A stretch of 64,000 nucleotides of DNA from contig NZ_JAJFZL010000001.1 of assembly GCF_020733635.1 (NCBI RefSeq), positions 5,580,001 through 5,644,000 on the forward strand, in the 5' to 3' direction. Positions 25,561 through 35,896 of this stretch are shown in pieces. Source of the stretch: Nocardia spumae (GTDB lineage: Bacteria > Actinomycetota > Actinomycetes > Mycobacteriales > Mycobacteriaceae). The notes under the pieces are model-generated. The model had not been told where the DNA came from. It ran no database searches and saw only the letters and a program-made list of their open reading frames with translations. The position numbers and the translations under genes are program-made. How positions within the stretch are numbered: the first letter of the stretch is position 1; each line of letters starts with the position of its first letter.

Positions 25561-26619
25561 CTATTTGTGCACGCGGCGGATGTAGAGGAGTTTGTCGCCG
25601 GTTTCGAGGGCGTCCACCTCCGGTTCGTCCACCCGGATCAACGTGCCCTCCCGCACGACGCCGAGCACGATATCGCGCAGATGCCGTGGCGAACCGCCCA
25701 CCTCGTCGGATTCGACGTCACGTTCGGCGATCGCGAAACCCGCCTCCGGGGTGAGCAGATCCTCGATCATGTCGACGACGCTGGGCGTGGTGGTCGCGAT
25801 GCCGAGCAGCCGCCCCGCCGTCTCCGAGGACACCACGACCGAATCGGCGCCGGACTGCCGCAGCAGATGGGTGTTCTCCGCCTCCCGGATCGAGGCGACG
25901 ATCTTGGCCTTGGCATTGAGCTCGCGCGCGGTGAGGGTGACCAGGACCGCGGTGTCGTCGCGATTGGCGGCCACCACCAGCGACGAGGCGTGCTGAACTC
26001 CGGCCAGCCGCAGCACATCCGATCGAGTCGCCGAACCGTGCACCGTCACCAGACCGGCGTTGGCGGCCGCCTCGAGGACCCCCGCGTCGGTGTCGACGAC
26101 CACGATCTCCGCCGGCTGGACTCCGTCGCCGAGCATCGCGTCGACCGCGGTCCGGCCCTTGGTCCCGTATCCCACGACCACGGTGTGATTACGCACCTTC
26201 TGCCTCCATCGCTGAATCTTGAACGCCTGACGTGACCGCTCGGTGAGCACCTGCAGGGTGGTACCGACCAGGACGATCAGGAAGAGCACGCGCAGCGGGG
26301 TGATCACGATCGTGTTGATCAGCCGCGCCTGTTCGGTGATCGGGGTGATATCGCCGTAGCCGGTCGTCGACAGCGACACCGTCGAGTAGTAGGCGGCGTC
26401 GAGCAGGGTCAGTTCCTCGCCGCGATTGTCGTGATAGCCGCCGCGTCCGAAGTACACCACCAGCGTCGCGGCCACCAGCAGCAGCACCGCGAACAGGACC
26501 CGACGAGTCAGCGAAACCCACGGGCTGGTGCGGAGTTCGGGAATACGCAGAATGCCGACCAGCGCGTAGTCGGGGCGTTCGGTCAAACGGCCCAGACCTC
26601 GTGAGCTGTCACCGAACAC
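25561..26619 (-). CDS. Potassium channel with RCK (TrkA-N/TrkA-C) domains
   Basis: A 352-residue K+ channel of the two-transmembrane type. The segments VLFAVLLLVAATLVVYFG and LINTIVITPLRVLFLIVLVG flank a pore with the selectivity filter STTGYGDITP. A cytosolic RCK domain follows with a Rossmann motif VVVGYGTKGRTAVDAM and VVDTDAGVL; a TrkA-C-like end closes the protein. It matches Rv3200c in position. Gating by bound nucleotide or ion is known for the family. Confidence 0.9.
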   Translation of the reverse strand: MFGDSSRGLGRLTERPDYALVGILRIPELRTSPWVSLTRRVLFAVLLLVAATLVVYFGRGGYHDNRGEELTLLDAAYYSTVSLSTTGYGDITPITEQARLINTIVITPLRVLFLIVLVGTTLQVLTERSRQAFKIQRWRQKVRNHTVVVGYGTKGRTAVDAMLGDGVQPAEIVVVDTDAGVLEAAANAGLVTVHGSATRSDVLRLAGVQHASSLVVAANRDDTAVLVTLTARELNAKAKIVASIREAENTHLLRQSGADSVVVSSETAGRLLGIATTTPSVVDMIEDLLTPEAGFAIAERDVESDEVGGSPRHLRDIVLGVVREGTLIRVDEPEVDALETGDKLLYIRRVHK

Positions 26620-26775
26620 GGCGCCCCCCGGAAATGTCGTTGCTCACCTGTGCCACAGCTCGGCAGCGTACCGGCCTGACGCCGACTCGACGGACCGGGC
26701 ACACGAGTGGAACAGTGACATATGTGGGGCGTGCGTCACTACACACTCGCCCGCGTACTCCTGAAGGGATACAGC

Positions 26776-27168
26776 ATGAGTGATGTCGGCCGAGCCTCGC
26801 ACCGGCGCGTGGTTCTGATGAGTACGGCACTGTTCGGCATGGGCACCCTGCATTTCCTCGTACCGAAGCCGTTCGACTCGATCGTGCCGCCCGCCCTGCC
26901 CGGCCGGGCCCGCACCTACACCTACGCCTCCGGAGTCGCCGAACTCGGTGTCGCGGTGGCGCTGGCGGTGCCACGCACCAGGCGCCTCGGCGGCCGGCTG
27001 GCCGCGCTGCTGTTCATCGCCGTCTTCCCCGCCAACGTCCAGTTCGCCGCCGATTCGGTGCGCAATCCGAAGGCCGGCGCACCGGTGAAGTGGGTGTCGG
27101 TACTGCGGTTGCCGCTGCAGGCCCCGATGATCTCCCAGGCACTGCGCATCAGCCGCGAAGCCGCCTGA
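26776..27168 (+). CDS. Small DoxX-like membrane protein
   Basis: A 130-residue membrane protein with about four hydrophobic segments (VVLMSTALFGMGTLHFLVP, GVAELGVAVALAVP, LAALLFIAVFPANVQFA). The layout resembles small DoxX-related proteins of COG4270, whose function is unclear. AAGGGA lies 8 bp before the ATG at 26776. It stands alone between the divergent channel gene and the converging adnB. Confidence 0.7.
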   Translation: MSDVGRASHRRVVLMSTALFGMGTLHFLVPKPFDSIVPPALPGRARTYTYASGVAELGVAVALAVPRTRRLGGRLAALLFIAVFPANVQFAADSVRNPKAGAPVKWVSVLRLPLQAPMISQALRISREAA

Positions 27169-27200
27169 GGTCGGTGCGCACGCCGCCGGGCGGGTCCGCG

Positions 27201-30200
27201 TCAGTCCAGAGCGGTGTCCGGCGGATAGCCGGCCTCGGGCGCGAAATCGGCCTCGGAGACCAACTCCGGGTCGGGCGCGGGCTCGGCGTCGAATCCGGAC
27301 GCGACGGCGGACTCCGATTCCGGAGCCGGCTCCGGGTCGTCACCGAAGTCCGGCTCGGGCGGGAGGTCGGCGGGCGCCCAGGACGGCGCCGCATCGGCGA
27401 TGAGGCCGGCCAGCTCGGCGGGGCCCGGCAGTTCGGCGGGTGCGACGGTGCGACCGCTGCGCACGTAATGAAATGCGGCGCCGACCTTTTCGAGTACCCG
27501 ATCTTCGGGTTCGCCGATGCGCGCGGCGATCATCCGCGCCCACGCCACCCGGTAGACCGCCAGCTGCATCGCCACCGACCGTTCCTGCGCGCGGGTCGGT
27601 TCGGCGCCGGTCTTCCAGTCCACGACCAGCCACCGGCCACCGGGCTCACCGAATACCGCGTCCATCCGGCCGCGGATCAGGGTGCCGCCGATACTGGTCT
27701 CGAATCCCACTTCGACATCAATGGGATTGCGGTCGGCCCACGGTGAGGCCAGGAACGCCTCCTGCAGCCGGACCAGATCGCCGTCGGTGCCGCCGCTGTC
27801 GGCCGCACCGGGCAGCTCGTCGAAATCCAGCAGGCCCACCGCGCCGAACCAGCGCTGCAGCCAGGCGTGGAATGCGGTGCCGCGCCGCGCGAGCGGGCTC
27901 GGCGGATACGGCAGCGGCCGACGCAGCCGGGCCGCCAGCTTGGCCGGATCGGCACGCATATCGACCAGCGCCGTCGCGGGCAGTTGTGCGGGCAGCTCCA
28001 CCTCGTGGATCCCGTCCGCCGTCGCGAAATGCTCGGCCAGCAGGGCATCCACATCGGCCGCCCACCCCTCGGGATCGGCCTCGGCGGATGCCCCGTTCTC
28101 GGCGGACGTCGTGGTGGCCGTCTCGGATTCGGCCGCCATATCGTCGAACAGATCCAGCTGGCGCGCCGGTTCGGCGGATCTCGACGGCACCGCGGCCGTC
28201 TCGGCCCGGCTCGCACCGACGGCGGTCCCGCGGCCGGCCGGTGAGAGTTCCGCCTCGGGCGGCAGGCTCGACATGGCCGCGCGGACGAGTGCCGCGCCCG
28301 CTTCCACCGCGGGGCGGCGCGCTCCCAGCGGATCCCGTGGCCAACCGGCGACCGCGGGATTGTCGGTGAACGGATTGCCCGCATCGCCCGCGGGCGCCTC
28401 GGCCCACACATCGATGCCGACCGTGCCGTGACCAGGTGACTCCGGATGTTCGGTCCACCGCTTCAGCTCGAGCAGGAAATCCGAGGGCCCCTTGGGAGCG
28501 GATCCGGTCTCGGCCCAGTGATGGGCCGAAACGAACAGTGCCCGTTCGGTTCTGGTGAGCGCGACGTAGAACAGGCGACGCTCCTCGTCGACGCGGCGGC
28601 GGGCGAGCGCGTCCTTGTGCTGCTTGATCGCCTGTTCGAGATCGCTGCGGTCGTAGAGTTCGCCGAGGTCGAGAACCGGGACGCCGTCGCGCCCGGCGGC
28701 GGAATCGGTGGTGTCCGAGCCGGGTTCGCGTTGCCGGTCCCCGCGCAACGCGGTGGGAAGTTCGGCGAGCGCGCCCAGCCAGGTACCCGCCGCGGTCCCG
28801 GAGGGGAACAGTCCGCGGACCACGTGCGGTACCGCCACCACCTCCCATTCCAGCCCCTTGGCGGCATGGACGGTCAGGACCTGCACCCGATCGTGGGCGA
28901 CCTCCACTTCGCCCGGCTCCAAACCGTTTTCGACCTCCTCGGCGGCGGCGAGGAAACTCAGGAGGCCGGGCAGGGTGGCGCGATGATCTCCGGCGTATCC
29001 GGCGACCACATCGGCGAAGGCGTCCAGATGTTCGCGCCCGGCACCGGCGCCGACGGCCGCGCGGCGGGTCTGACTCTCCACGCCCACCCCGATGGTGCGT
29101 TCCACATCGGCAACCAGCTCCGGCAGCGACTGTCCGCCGCGTTCACGCAGGCCCGCGAGTTCCCGGGCCAGTGCGACGATCCGCGCATATCCGGACTCCG
29201 AATAACGATGCGGCGGACCGGGATCGGCTATCGCGTCGGCGATTCCCGCCTGCTCGGCGGGCTCCGGCGCCACCGCGCGCAGGGCGGCCGACAGCGCCTC
29301 GGTATCGGTGATGGGCTCGGAGCGGCCCTGCTGCCCGACGATCGACAGATCCCGCGCCCGCGCCGACAAGGCCGCCAGATCGCGCACACCCAGCCGCCAG
29401 CGGGCGCCGGTGAGAATCCGCATGGCGGCGCTACCAGCGGCGGGGTCGGCGATCAGCCGCAGGGTGGCGACGATATCGGCGACCTCCGGGGTGGCCAGGA
29501 GCCCGCCGAGACCGACGATCTCCACGGGCAGCCCCCGCGCCCGCAGCGCCTCGGCCAGTGGCGCCGCATCGGCATTGCGTCGCACCAGAACCGCGGAGGT
29601 GGGTGGCGGCTGCCCGGCGCCGGAGTGGCGCGCCCACTCGGCGGCGATCCGCTCGGCGACCCAATCCCGTTCGTCGGCAACGGTGTCGGTGAGCGCGAGG
29701 GCGACGGTTCCGGCGCTCGCCTGCGGGCGCGGGCGCAGCGCGTCCACCGATACGGCCCCCTCGGCGTCGCGCAGCGGTTCGGCGATCAGATTCGCCAGAT
29801 CCAGCGCCTCGGGCGGATTCCGCCAGCTGGTGAGCAGCGGCAGCACCGGGGCGGGGGTATCGGGTGCCGCCGGAAAGTCGGTGGTGAAGCGGGGCAGATT
29901 GGCCGCCGAGGCGCCGCGCCAGCCGTAGATGGACTGCATCGGATCGCCGACCGCGGTCACCGCCGGCCGGGCGGCGAAATCCGGTCCCGACGCCGGGACC
30001 GCCACCTCGCCACCGACCGCACCGCGCTCACCGAACAGGGCGGCGAGCAGGATGCGCTGCGCGTGGCCGGTGTCCTGGTATTCGTCGAGCAGCACCAGCC
30101 GGAACCGCTCGCACTCGGCGGCCCCCACCTCGGAATGCGTCACGGCCAGCCGGGCCGCCAGTGACATCTGGGAGCCGAAATCCAAAGCGCCCCTGCGGCG

Positions 30201-30929
30201 TAACTCCTCGCCCAGGCGCGCCACCAGCGGCAGCAACGCCACCCGGTCCTGCTGGGCTTTGACGATCGCGCGCAATTCCTGCTTCGGACCGCCGCGCTGG
30301 CGCGGCCCGGCGGGCAGCGTGTCCACCAGCCGCTCCAGCTCGTGGTGCGCGGTCACGAGTTGTTCGGGCTCGACCAGGTGTTCGGCGAGCTGACCGGACA
30401 GCGCCAGCACCGCCTCGGTGACCGACACCGGGGTGCGCTCGGTATCGAGATCACCGTCCCAGCCGGTGACCACACGGTGCGCGAGCTGCCACAGCTGGGT
30501 TTCGGTGAGCAGCGTCGCGGAGGGTTCCACCGGCAGCAGCAGGCCGTGTTCGGACAGCAGCCGCCCCGCGTAGGAGTGATAGGTGCTGATCTCCGGTTCC
30601 GATCCGGCCAGCGTGGCACGCAATCGCCCGGTGCTGTCGATCTCCCGCAGCAACGGCGACCCGGCCAGCCGGGCCAGGCGGGTGCGGATACGAGTCGTCA
30701 ACTGCTGCGCGGCTTTTCGAGTGAAGGTCAAGCCGAGAACCGCGTCCGGGGCCACCAGCCGGTTGGCGACCATCCACACCACGCGCGCGGCCATGGTCTC
30801 GGTCTTGCCGGCGCCGGCCCCCGCCACCACGAGGGTGGGGCCGAGCGGTGCGGCGATCACGGCGGCCTGTTCGTCGGTGGGTGGCGGCAGACCGAGGGTC
30901 TGCGCCAACTCCCCCGGCGTGATCGTCAT
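27201..30929 (-). CDS. adnB: AdnB helicase-nuclease subunit
   Basis: A 1242-residue UvrD-like helicase with a C-terminal RecB-family nuclease, the B subunit of the AdnAB motor-nuclease that resects double-strand breaks. Walker A is VAGAGAGKTETMAARV near residue 35, motif II is LLDEYQDTGHAQR, and motif VI YVALTRTERALFVS is near 785. The nuclease core is visible as RGRMDAVFGE and VVDWKTGAEPT. Beyond the nuclease is an acidic, Pro/Glu/Asp-rich tail of about 60 residues. It overlaps the adnA stop by four bases (ATGA), so the two are co-translated, as in Rv3202c-Rv3201c. Confidence 0.93.
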   Translation of the reverse strand: MTITPGELAQTLGLPPPTDEQAAVIAAPLGPTLVVAGAGAGKTETMAARVVWMVANRLVAPDAVLGLTFTRKAAQQLTTRIRTRLARLAGSPLLREIDSTGRLRATLAGSEPEISTYHSYAGRLLSEHGLLLPVEPSATLLTETQLWQLAHRVVTGWDGDLDTERTPVSVTEAVLALSGQLAEHLVEPEQLVTAHHELERLVDTLPAGPRQRGGPKQELRAIVKAQQDRVALLPLVARLGEELRRRGALDFGSQMSLAARLAVTHSEVGAAECERFRLVLLDEYQDTGHAQRILLAALFGERGAVGGEVAVPASGPDFAARPAVTAVGDPMQSIYGWRGASAANLPRFTTDFPAAPDTPAPVLPLLTSWRNPPEALDLANLIAEPLRDAEGAVSVDALRPRPQASAGTVALALTDTVADERDWVAERIAAEWARHSGAGQPPPTSAVLVRRNADAAPLAEALRARGLPVEIVGLGGLLATPEVADIVATLRLIADPAAGSAAMRILTGARWRLGVRDLAALSARARDLSIVGQQGRSEPITDTEALSAALRAVAPEPAEQAGIADAIADPGPPHRYSESGYARIVALARELAGLRERGGQSLPELVADVERTIGVGVESQTRRAAVGAGAGREHLDAFADVVAGYAGDHRATLPGLLSFLAAAEEVENGLEPGEVEVAHDRVQVLTVHAAKGLEWEVVAVPHVVRGLFPSGTAAGTWLGALAELPTALRGDRQREPGSDTTDSAAGRDGVPVLDLGELYDRSDLEQAIKQHKDALARRRVDEERRLFYVALTRTERALFVSAHHWAETGSAPKGPSDFLLELKRWTEHPESPGHGTVGIDVWAEAPAGDAGNPFTDNPAVAGWPRDPLGARRPAVEAGAALVRAAMSSLPPEAELSPAGRGTAVGASRAETAAVPSRSAEPARQLDLFDDMAAESETATTTSAENGASAEADPEGWAADVDALLAEHFATADGIHEVELPAQLPATALVDMRADPAKLAARLRRPLPYPPSPLARRGTAFHAWLQRWFGAVGLLDFDELPGAADSGGTDGDLVRLQEAFLASPWADRNPIDVEVGFETSIGGTLIRGRMDAVFGEPGGRWLVVDWKTGAEPTRAQERSVAMQLAVYRVAWARMIAARIGEPEDRVLEKVGAAFHYVRSGRTVAPAELPGPAELAGLIADAAPSWAPADLPPEPDFGDDPEPAPESESAVASGFDAEPAPDPELVSEADFAPEAGYPPDTALD

Positions 30930-33900
30930 CGATCCGTCACCTGCCGGCCCGCGTCCTGCACCGGACAGCTACCGGCCACCCGGCAGTGCCGGCAGCCGTC
31001 GTTGCGCATGGCCAGAAAGCCCGGTCCGCGAGTGGCAGCGGCGGCGGCATGAATAGTCGTGCGCCACTGGGCGATACCGTCGGAATCCAGTGCGGCCTGC
31101 AGACGTTCGGTGGCGCCGTCGCGGCTGGGCTTGGCCACGTAGACCAGCCGGGCGCCACCGGGATCGACGTGCCGGCCGTCCACCTCCGCGGCGAAACCGC
31201 CGACCCCCGCGGCCACCTGATAGGTGGCCAGCTGCGCGTGCTCTTCGGCGGCCTGTTTGGAGACCGGATTCTTCCCGGTCTTGACATCGACGATCACGAA
31301 GCGGCCCAGCGCATCTCGCTCCACGCGGTCGACCCGTCCGCGAATTCGCACCGGCACCTCGTCCGGATCGCGGGCCGGCAGGACACAGTCCACCGGCACC
31401 TCGACGCCGACCTCGGACAATTCGGCACGGGTGTTGCGCAACCACGCCAGGAAGGTGTCGACCATCGATTCGGTGCGCCGTAGTTCCAGCCGGGAGTGCC
31501 AGCTGTGCGGACCGTCGGCGCCGGAACTCGGATCGACCGCCCTCCACGCCTTGACCAGCGCGGCCTTGACCTGGTCCTCGGTCACCCGGCCGGCGAGCGC
31601 CTGCACCAGCGTGTGCACCAGATTGCCCTTGACCGCATGGGGATTGTCACCGTCACCCCCACCGTGGCGTTCCAGCGCCCAGCGCAGCGGACACGTCTTC
31701 AGCAGTTCCACCGTCGACGGCGACAGCGCCACCGGGCCGTCACCATCGTCCCACAGCGCCAGTTCGGAACTCGGGTCCGCGATGCCGTACCACTCGTCGG
31801 GATGCGCACCCCGCACCCCGGCCCGGGCCAGCCGCGCCAACTGGGCGGCCGCGCGATCGCGGCGCGCCGGATCGGCGGCCTCATCGCAGACCACACCACG
31901 CAATTCGGCGATCAGCGCCTGGGCGATCAGTGCGCGCCCCGGGTCGACCGGCGCCGGAATGCGGCCCGGCTCACCGGGTTCGGCCTCGGGATCGAGTTCG
32001 GCCAGGAAGCGGGAGGGCACCAGATCGCGGTCACCGGTGACGGATTCGACGGCGGTGACCAGCAGGCTGTAGCGAGCCCGGCTGCAGGCCACCAACAGCA
32101 GCCGGCGTTCCTCGGCCAGAATCGGGGCAGCGCGGCTGATCTGCTCCCCGGGATCGGCCACCCCACCCACCAGATCGACCAGTTCCTCCACGCCGAGCAG
32201 GGTGCCGCGCGGGCGCAGATTGGGCCAGATCCCCTCCTGCACACCGGCGACGGCCACCACATCCCATTCCCGGCCCGCCGCCGCGTGCGCGCTGACGATC
32301 GCGACCGCGTCACCCGGTTCGGTGAGCGGCGCCGAATCCTGGTTGATCTCCTGCATTTCCAGATATTCCACGAACCCGTCGACGGACGCACCGGGCAGGC
32401 GGTCGACATAGGCGGCCGCGGCGTCGAACAGTCCGACCGCCGCGTCCAGATCGCGATCGGCCTGCACGGCACCGGACCCGCCGCGCTCGGATTGCGCCAC
32501 CCAGCGCTTCTCGAGTCGCGATGCCGTCCACAGCACCCACAGCACATCCTCGACGCCGGCCCCGCGCCGCAGCGCCCGGCGGGCGCGGTCGACCGCCTTG
32601 AGCACTCGGATCAGCGGTGCCACCTCGACCTCGGTGAGCTGCTGGATCAGGCCGCGATCGCCGACGCCGGTGATCAGATCCCGCAGTACCAGCGCCGAGG
32701 ACCGATCCAGTTCGGAGTAGGGAGCGAGCGCTTCCGAGGAGTCCTCGGCGCCGGCGGTTCCGGTCGCGGCGTCCTCGGTGGGCGAATCCGCATCGAGATC
32801 CGTGCGCGAGTGGCCGCGTTCGATGAGGGCCCGGCGAATACCCCGGCGCAAGCGGCGCAGGCTGATCTGGTCCGCACCGCCGAGCGGGCCCAGCAGCAGG
32901 TCGAGGGCGTCGTCATCGGTGAACAGCTCCGACCGGCCGCGTTCGGCGACCAGCAGCGCCCGCAGTGCCTGCAACATCCAGGCCGCGCCGCGTCGCCGCG
33001 CCAGCGGTGTCGTCGGTTTCGGTTGCAGCACGGGCACTCCCGCGGCGGTGAGTGCCCGCCGCAGCGGCCCCAGCGACAGCGGCACCGAGCGCACCACGAC
33101 CGCCATCCGCGACCACGGCATCTCGGCGGTGAGGTGGGCGCGGCGCAGATGGTCGGCGATGACGGCCGCTTCCTTGGCCGGTGTGGTGAGGACCCGCACC
33201 AGGACCTGTCCGTCCACGGCGGGGTCACCGAGCGGCGGCGGCCCACCGGTGCGTACCCCGAACCGGTGGGCCGTCCGTCCCGGCATGCGCCCGGCGATCC
33301 GCGCGACCGCCGCATGCACCGCCGGTGCGCAACGATGATCGTCGTGCAGGATGATCCGGCGTTCGGGCGGAGCATCGGGTTCGGTGACGAATCGGGTGTC
33401 CGCGCCACGGAAACTGAAGACCGCCTGATCCGGGTCGCCCGCCACCACGGTGGTCGCCGGGCCCGACCCGATCGCGCGAATCAGTTGCACGGCGAGCGGA
33501 TCCACATGTTGGGTGTCGTCGACCAGCAGGGTGCGGACGCGGTCGCGTTCGGCGGCGAGCAGATCGGCGTCGGAGATCAGGACATCGAGTGCCGCACCGA
33601 CGAGTTCGGCGGCGTCGAGCGCGGGCGCACTGGCCTCGGGCGCCTGCACCCCGACCGACCAGCGCAGCAGCATCGCGTACTCGTACCGCTGCGCGAACGC
33701 GCCGGCCGCCTCCCACTCCGCGCGATCGTGCAGCCGGCCCAGCTCGACCAGGTCCTCGGGTCCCAGATCCCGTTCGGTGGCGCGCAACATCAGATCGCGC
33801 AGCTGTTCGGCGAATCCGTCGGTGCCCAGCGCGGCGTGCAGGCGCTGCGGCCATAGCACCTCACCTCCGGCGGCGGCGTCGGCCAGCTCGCCACGCAGCA

Positions 33901-34354
33901 TCTCGCGGAGGGCGACATCCTGTTCGGCGCCGGTGAGCAATCGCGGCGGCGGGTTGCCGCGAGCAGCCGCGTGGGTGCGCAGGATCGCGAAGGCGTACGA
34001 GTGCACGGTGCGCACCATCGGCTCCCGGCTGGCGCCGGGTACGCCACCGAGTTCGGGCGCGACCGCGTTCAGCTGCCGGGTGAGTGCGCTGCGGACCCGC
34101 AGTGCGGCCTGTTTGGAATGGGTGAGGATCACCACCGATTCCGGATCGGCGCCCGCGGTGATCCGGTCGACGGCCAGATCGGTCAGCAGGGCGGTCTTCC
34201 CGGTTCCCGGACCGCCGAGTACCTGCCAGGGACGCCAGCCGGGATCCGCGCCGAACCCACCCGCGAACAGCGTTCGGACGTCGGCACCCCATTCGCGTTG
34301 CCGGGGTGCGGTCTCACTGCGGTGCACCAGTCGCACCGAGCTATCCGATCGCAT
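30926..34354 (-). CDS. adnA: AdnA helicase-nuclease subunit
   Basis: A protein of about 1142 residues, partner of AdnB. Walker A is VLGGPGTGKTALLTD near residue 40, motif II reads LLVDDTQHVDP where active UvrD motors have DE-Q-D, motif VI region is LLVACSRARYSLLVT, and the nuclease core is FVIVDVKTGKN. The C terminus CRHCRVAGSCPVQ with an upstream Cys (TCPLRWALERH) gives the four cysteines of an AddB-type Fe-S clasp. The ATG at 34354 (MRSDSSVRLVHR) is chosen; GTG codons at 34378 and 34357 are alternatives. The altered motif II agrees with a mainly structural motor. Confidence 0.9.
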   Translation of the reverse strand: MRSDSSVRLVHRSETAPRQREWGADVRTLFAGGFGADPGWRPWQVLGGPGTGKTALLTDLAVDRITAGADPESVVILTHSKQAALRVRSALTRQLNAVAPELGGVPGASREPMVRTVHSYAFAILRTHAAARGNPPPRLLTGAEQDVALREMLRGELADAAAGGEVLWPQRLHAALGTDGFAEQLRDLMLRATERDLGPEDLVELGRLHDRAEWEAAGAFAQRYEYAMLLRWSVGVQAPEASAPALDAAELVGAALDVLISDADLLAAERDRVRTLLVDDTQHVDPLAVQLIRAIGSGPATTVVAGDPDQAVFSFRGADTRFVTEPDAPPERRIILHDDHRCAPAVHAAVARIAGRMPGRTAHRFGVRTGGPPPLGDPAVDGQVLVRVLTTPAKEAAVIADHLRRAHLTAEMPWSRMAVVVRSVPLSLGPLRRALTAAGVPVLQPKPTTPLARRRGAAWMLQALRALLVAERGRSELFTDDDALDLLLGPLGGADQISLRRLRRGIRRALIERGHSRTDLDADSPTEDAATGTAGAEDSSEALAPYSELDRSSALVLRDLITGVGDRGLIQQLTEVEVAPLIRVLKAVDRARRALRRGAGVEDVLWVLWTASRLEKRWVAQSERGGSGAVQADRDLDAAVGLFDAAAAYVDRLPGASVDGFVEYLEMQEINQDSAPLTEPGDAVAIVSAHAAAGREWDVVAVAGVQEGIWPNLRPRGTLLGVEELVDLVGGVADPGEQISRAAPILAEERRLLLVACSRARYSLLVTAVESVTGDRDLVPSRFLAELDPEAEPGEPGRIPAPVDPGRALIAQALIAELRGVVCDEAADPARRDRAAAQLARLARAGVRGAHPDEWYGIADPSSELALWDDGDGPVALSPSTVELLKTCPLRWALERHGGGDGDNPHAVKGNLVHTLVQALAGRVTEDQVKAALVKAWRAVDPSSGADGPHSWHSRLELRRTESMVDTFLAWLRNTRAELSEVGVEVPVDCVLPARDPDEVPVRIRGRVDRVERDALGRFVIVDVKTGKNPVSKQAAEEHAQLATYQVAAGVGGFAAEVDGRHVDPGGARLVYVAKPSRDGATERLQAALDSDGIAQWRTTIHAAAAATRGPGFLAMRNDGCRHCRVAGSCPVQDAGRQVTDR

Positions 34355-34378
34355 CACAGCGGCTATTTCAACAGACAC

Positions 34379-34736
34379 CCCCGACAGAATTGAATTCCGT
34401 GACAGCAAACGCACCCCGGCACCGCGCTGTGTCCGACCTGTGATCGGCGCCACCCGCCACCGACCGGTATTCGCCGAATTCCCGGACACACCACGCTGGA
34501 GTGAACAAGTGCCTGGTGAGGGCCTCCCCGGCGGCAGTCCGCGGCACCGGGATCCGGCCGCCGCGAATATCGGACCGGAAATCGCGCGGCCGCACCCGTT
34601 CCCCGGCCGTTCACCGAAACGGACAGCCTCCGGCAATCGCCGACGGCGAATCCGGCACGACATTCGCGCTGCGCGCCAACACCTTTGCGCCGGGCCCCAC
34701 CGCCACGCTGCGCGCCGCCGGGCGGGCGACGGCACA
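34379..34736. other. Divergent promoter region between adnAB and lipV
   Basis: About 360 bp separate the two starts. I find no SOS-type GAAC-N4-GTTC palindrome, no RNA gene and no conserved small ORF; the open frames here are Arg/Pro-rich shadows. It should hold the adnAB and lipV promoters, but none stands out. Confidence 0.5.
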
Positions 34737-35519
34737 ATGAGCGGTGTGCACGACGCCCATGTTCATCGCTTCGGCCCCGCCGACGGTCACCTCGTCCTCG
34801 CCCTGCACGGGCTGACCGGACACGGTCTGCGCTGGGCCGACCTGGCCGAGCGCCATCTGCCCGAGGCCCGCGTGCTGGCACCCGACCTGCGCGGGCACGG
34901 CCGGGCCGGTGCGCTGCCGCCGTGGACCTACGAGCAGATCGTCGACGATCTCGTCGAGTTGCTCGCGGCCGATCTCGTCGAACACACCGAACCGGCGATC
35001 GTGCTGGCCCATTCGTTCGGCGCCGCGGTGGCCGTCCATCTCGCCCGCCACCGGCCGGATCTGGTGCGGGCGCTGGTCCTGCTCGATCCGGCGATCGGGC
35101 TGGATCCGCAGCTGGTCCACGACATCGCCGAGGCCGGGCTCGCCCGGCCGGACTATGCCGATATCGCCGAGGCGCGCCAGGACAAGCTCGCCACCGCCTG
35201 GGCCGATGTGGACCCCGGTCTGCTCGAGGCGGAACTCGCCCAACATCTGGTCGCGACACCCGAGGGCCGGATGACGTGGCGGATGAGCCTGCCGGCCATC
35301 ACCTCGTACTGGGGACAGCTGGCGCGCGAGCTGGTACTGCCGCCACCGCAGATCCCGACAGTGCTGGTCCAGGCCGGGAAAGCGCCCTTCGTCACGCCCG
35401 CCACCCGGGCGGCGTTCGCCACCCTGCCGCGGTTCACCCTGCACGAATTCGACTGCGATCACATGGTGGCCCAGGCGCGCCCCGCCGAAACCGCCGATAT
35501 CGTGCGGTCGGTGTTGTGA
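34737..35519 (+). CDS. lipV: Alpha/beta hydrolase, LipV-like
   Basis: A 260-residue alpha/beta hydrolase. The oxyanion segment is LALHGLTGHGLRW, the nucleophile elbow is LAHSFGAAVAV (A-H-S-F-G), the acid is probably in PTVLVQAGKAPFV or nearby, and the His is in DCDHMVA near the C terminus. It sits at the lipV (Rv3203) position. Its stop overlaps the start of the alkyltransferase-like gene (TGATG). The substrate is an ester or lipid that cannot be named from sequence. Confidence 0.82.
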   Translation: MSGVHDAHVHRFGPADGHLVLALHGLTGHGLRWADLAERHLPEARVLAPDLRGHGRAGALPPWTYEQIVDDLVELLAADLVEHTEPAIVLAHSFGAAVAVHLARHRPDLVRALVLLDPAIGLDPQLVHDIAEAGLARPDYADIAEARQDKLATAWADVDPGLLEAELAQHLVATPEGRMTWRMSLPAITSYWGQLARELVLPPPQIPTVLVQAGKAPFVTPATRAAFATLPRFTLHEFDCDHMVAQARPAETADIVRSVL

Positions 35520-35818
35520 TGGCCACCTCCGATGCCGAGATCGAACGAGTGCGCGAACTGGTGGCCGCGATACCGCCCGGACGGGTCGCGACCTACGGCG
35601 ACATCGCGGCCGCGGCCGGGCTGTCGACCCCGCGCACCGTCGGCTGGATCATGCGCACCGACTCGGCGGATCTGCCGTGGCATCGGGTGCTGCGTGCCGA
35701 CGGCACCCCGGCCGCCCACCTGGCGCATCGGCAGCTGCGCCTGCTGACCGAGGAGGGCTGCCCGACCCGCGGTGACCGGGTGGACCTGGCCGCGGCCCGG
35801 TTTCGCTTCGAGTCCTGA
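35519..35818 (+). CDS. Alkyltransferase-like protein (MGMT family, ATL)
   Basis: A 99-residue protein of the O6-alkylguanine transferase fold. The DNA-binding helix is visible (GRVATYGDIAAAAGLSTPRTVGWIM), but the acceptor cysteine of the PCHR motif is Trp here: LPWHRVLRADG. This is the hallmark of ATL proteins, which flag alkylated bases for nucleotide excision repair instead of repairing them. It is translationally coupled to lipV and matches Rv3204. Confidence 0.9.
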   Translation: MATSDAEIERVRELVAAIPPGRVATYGDIAAAAGLSTPRTVGWIMRTDSADLPWHRVLRADGTPAAHLAHRQLRLLTEEGCPTRGDRVDLAAARFRFES

Positions 35819-35896
35819 TCCGGCCCGGCCGATCCGGCGCCGACCCACGATGTCCGAATCCGCCCGTACCCGCCGGACGGCGTCTACCGTGGAGTT

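Noticed and set aside
34379-34736. An SOS box controlling adnAB
   Set aside because: I found no GAAC-N4-GTTC type palindrome in the region.
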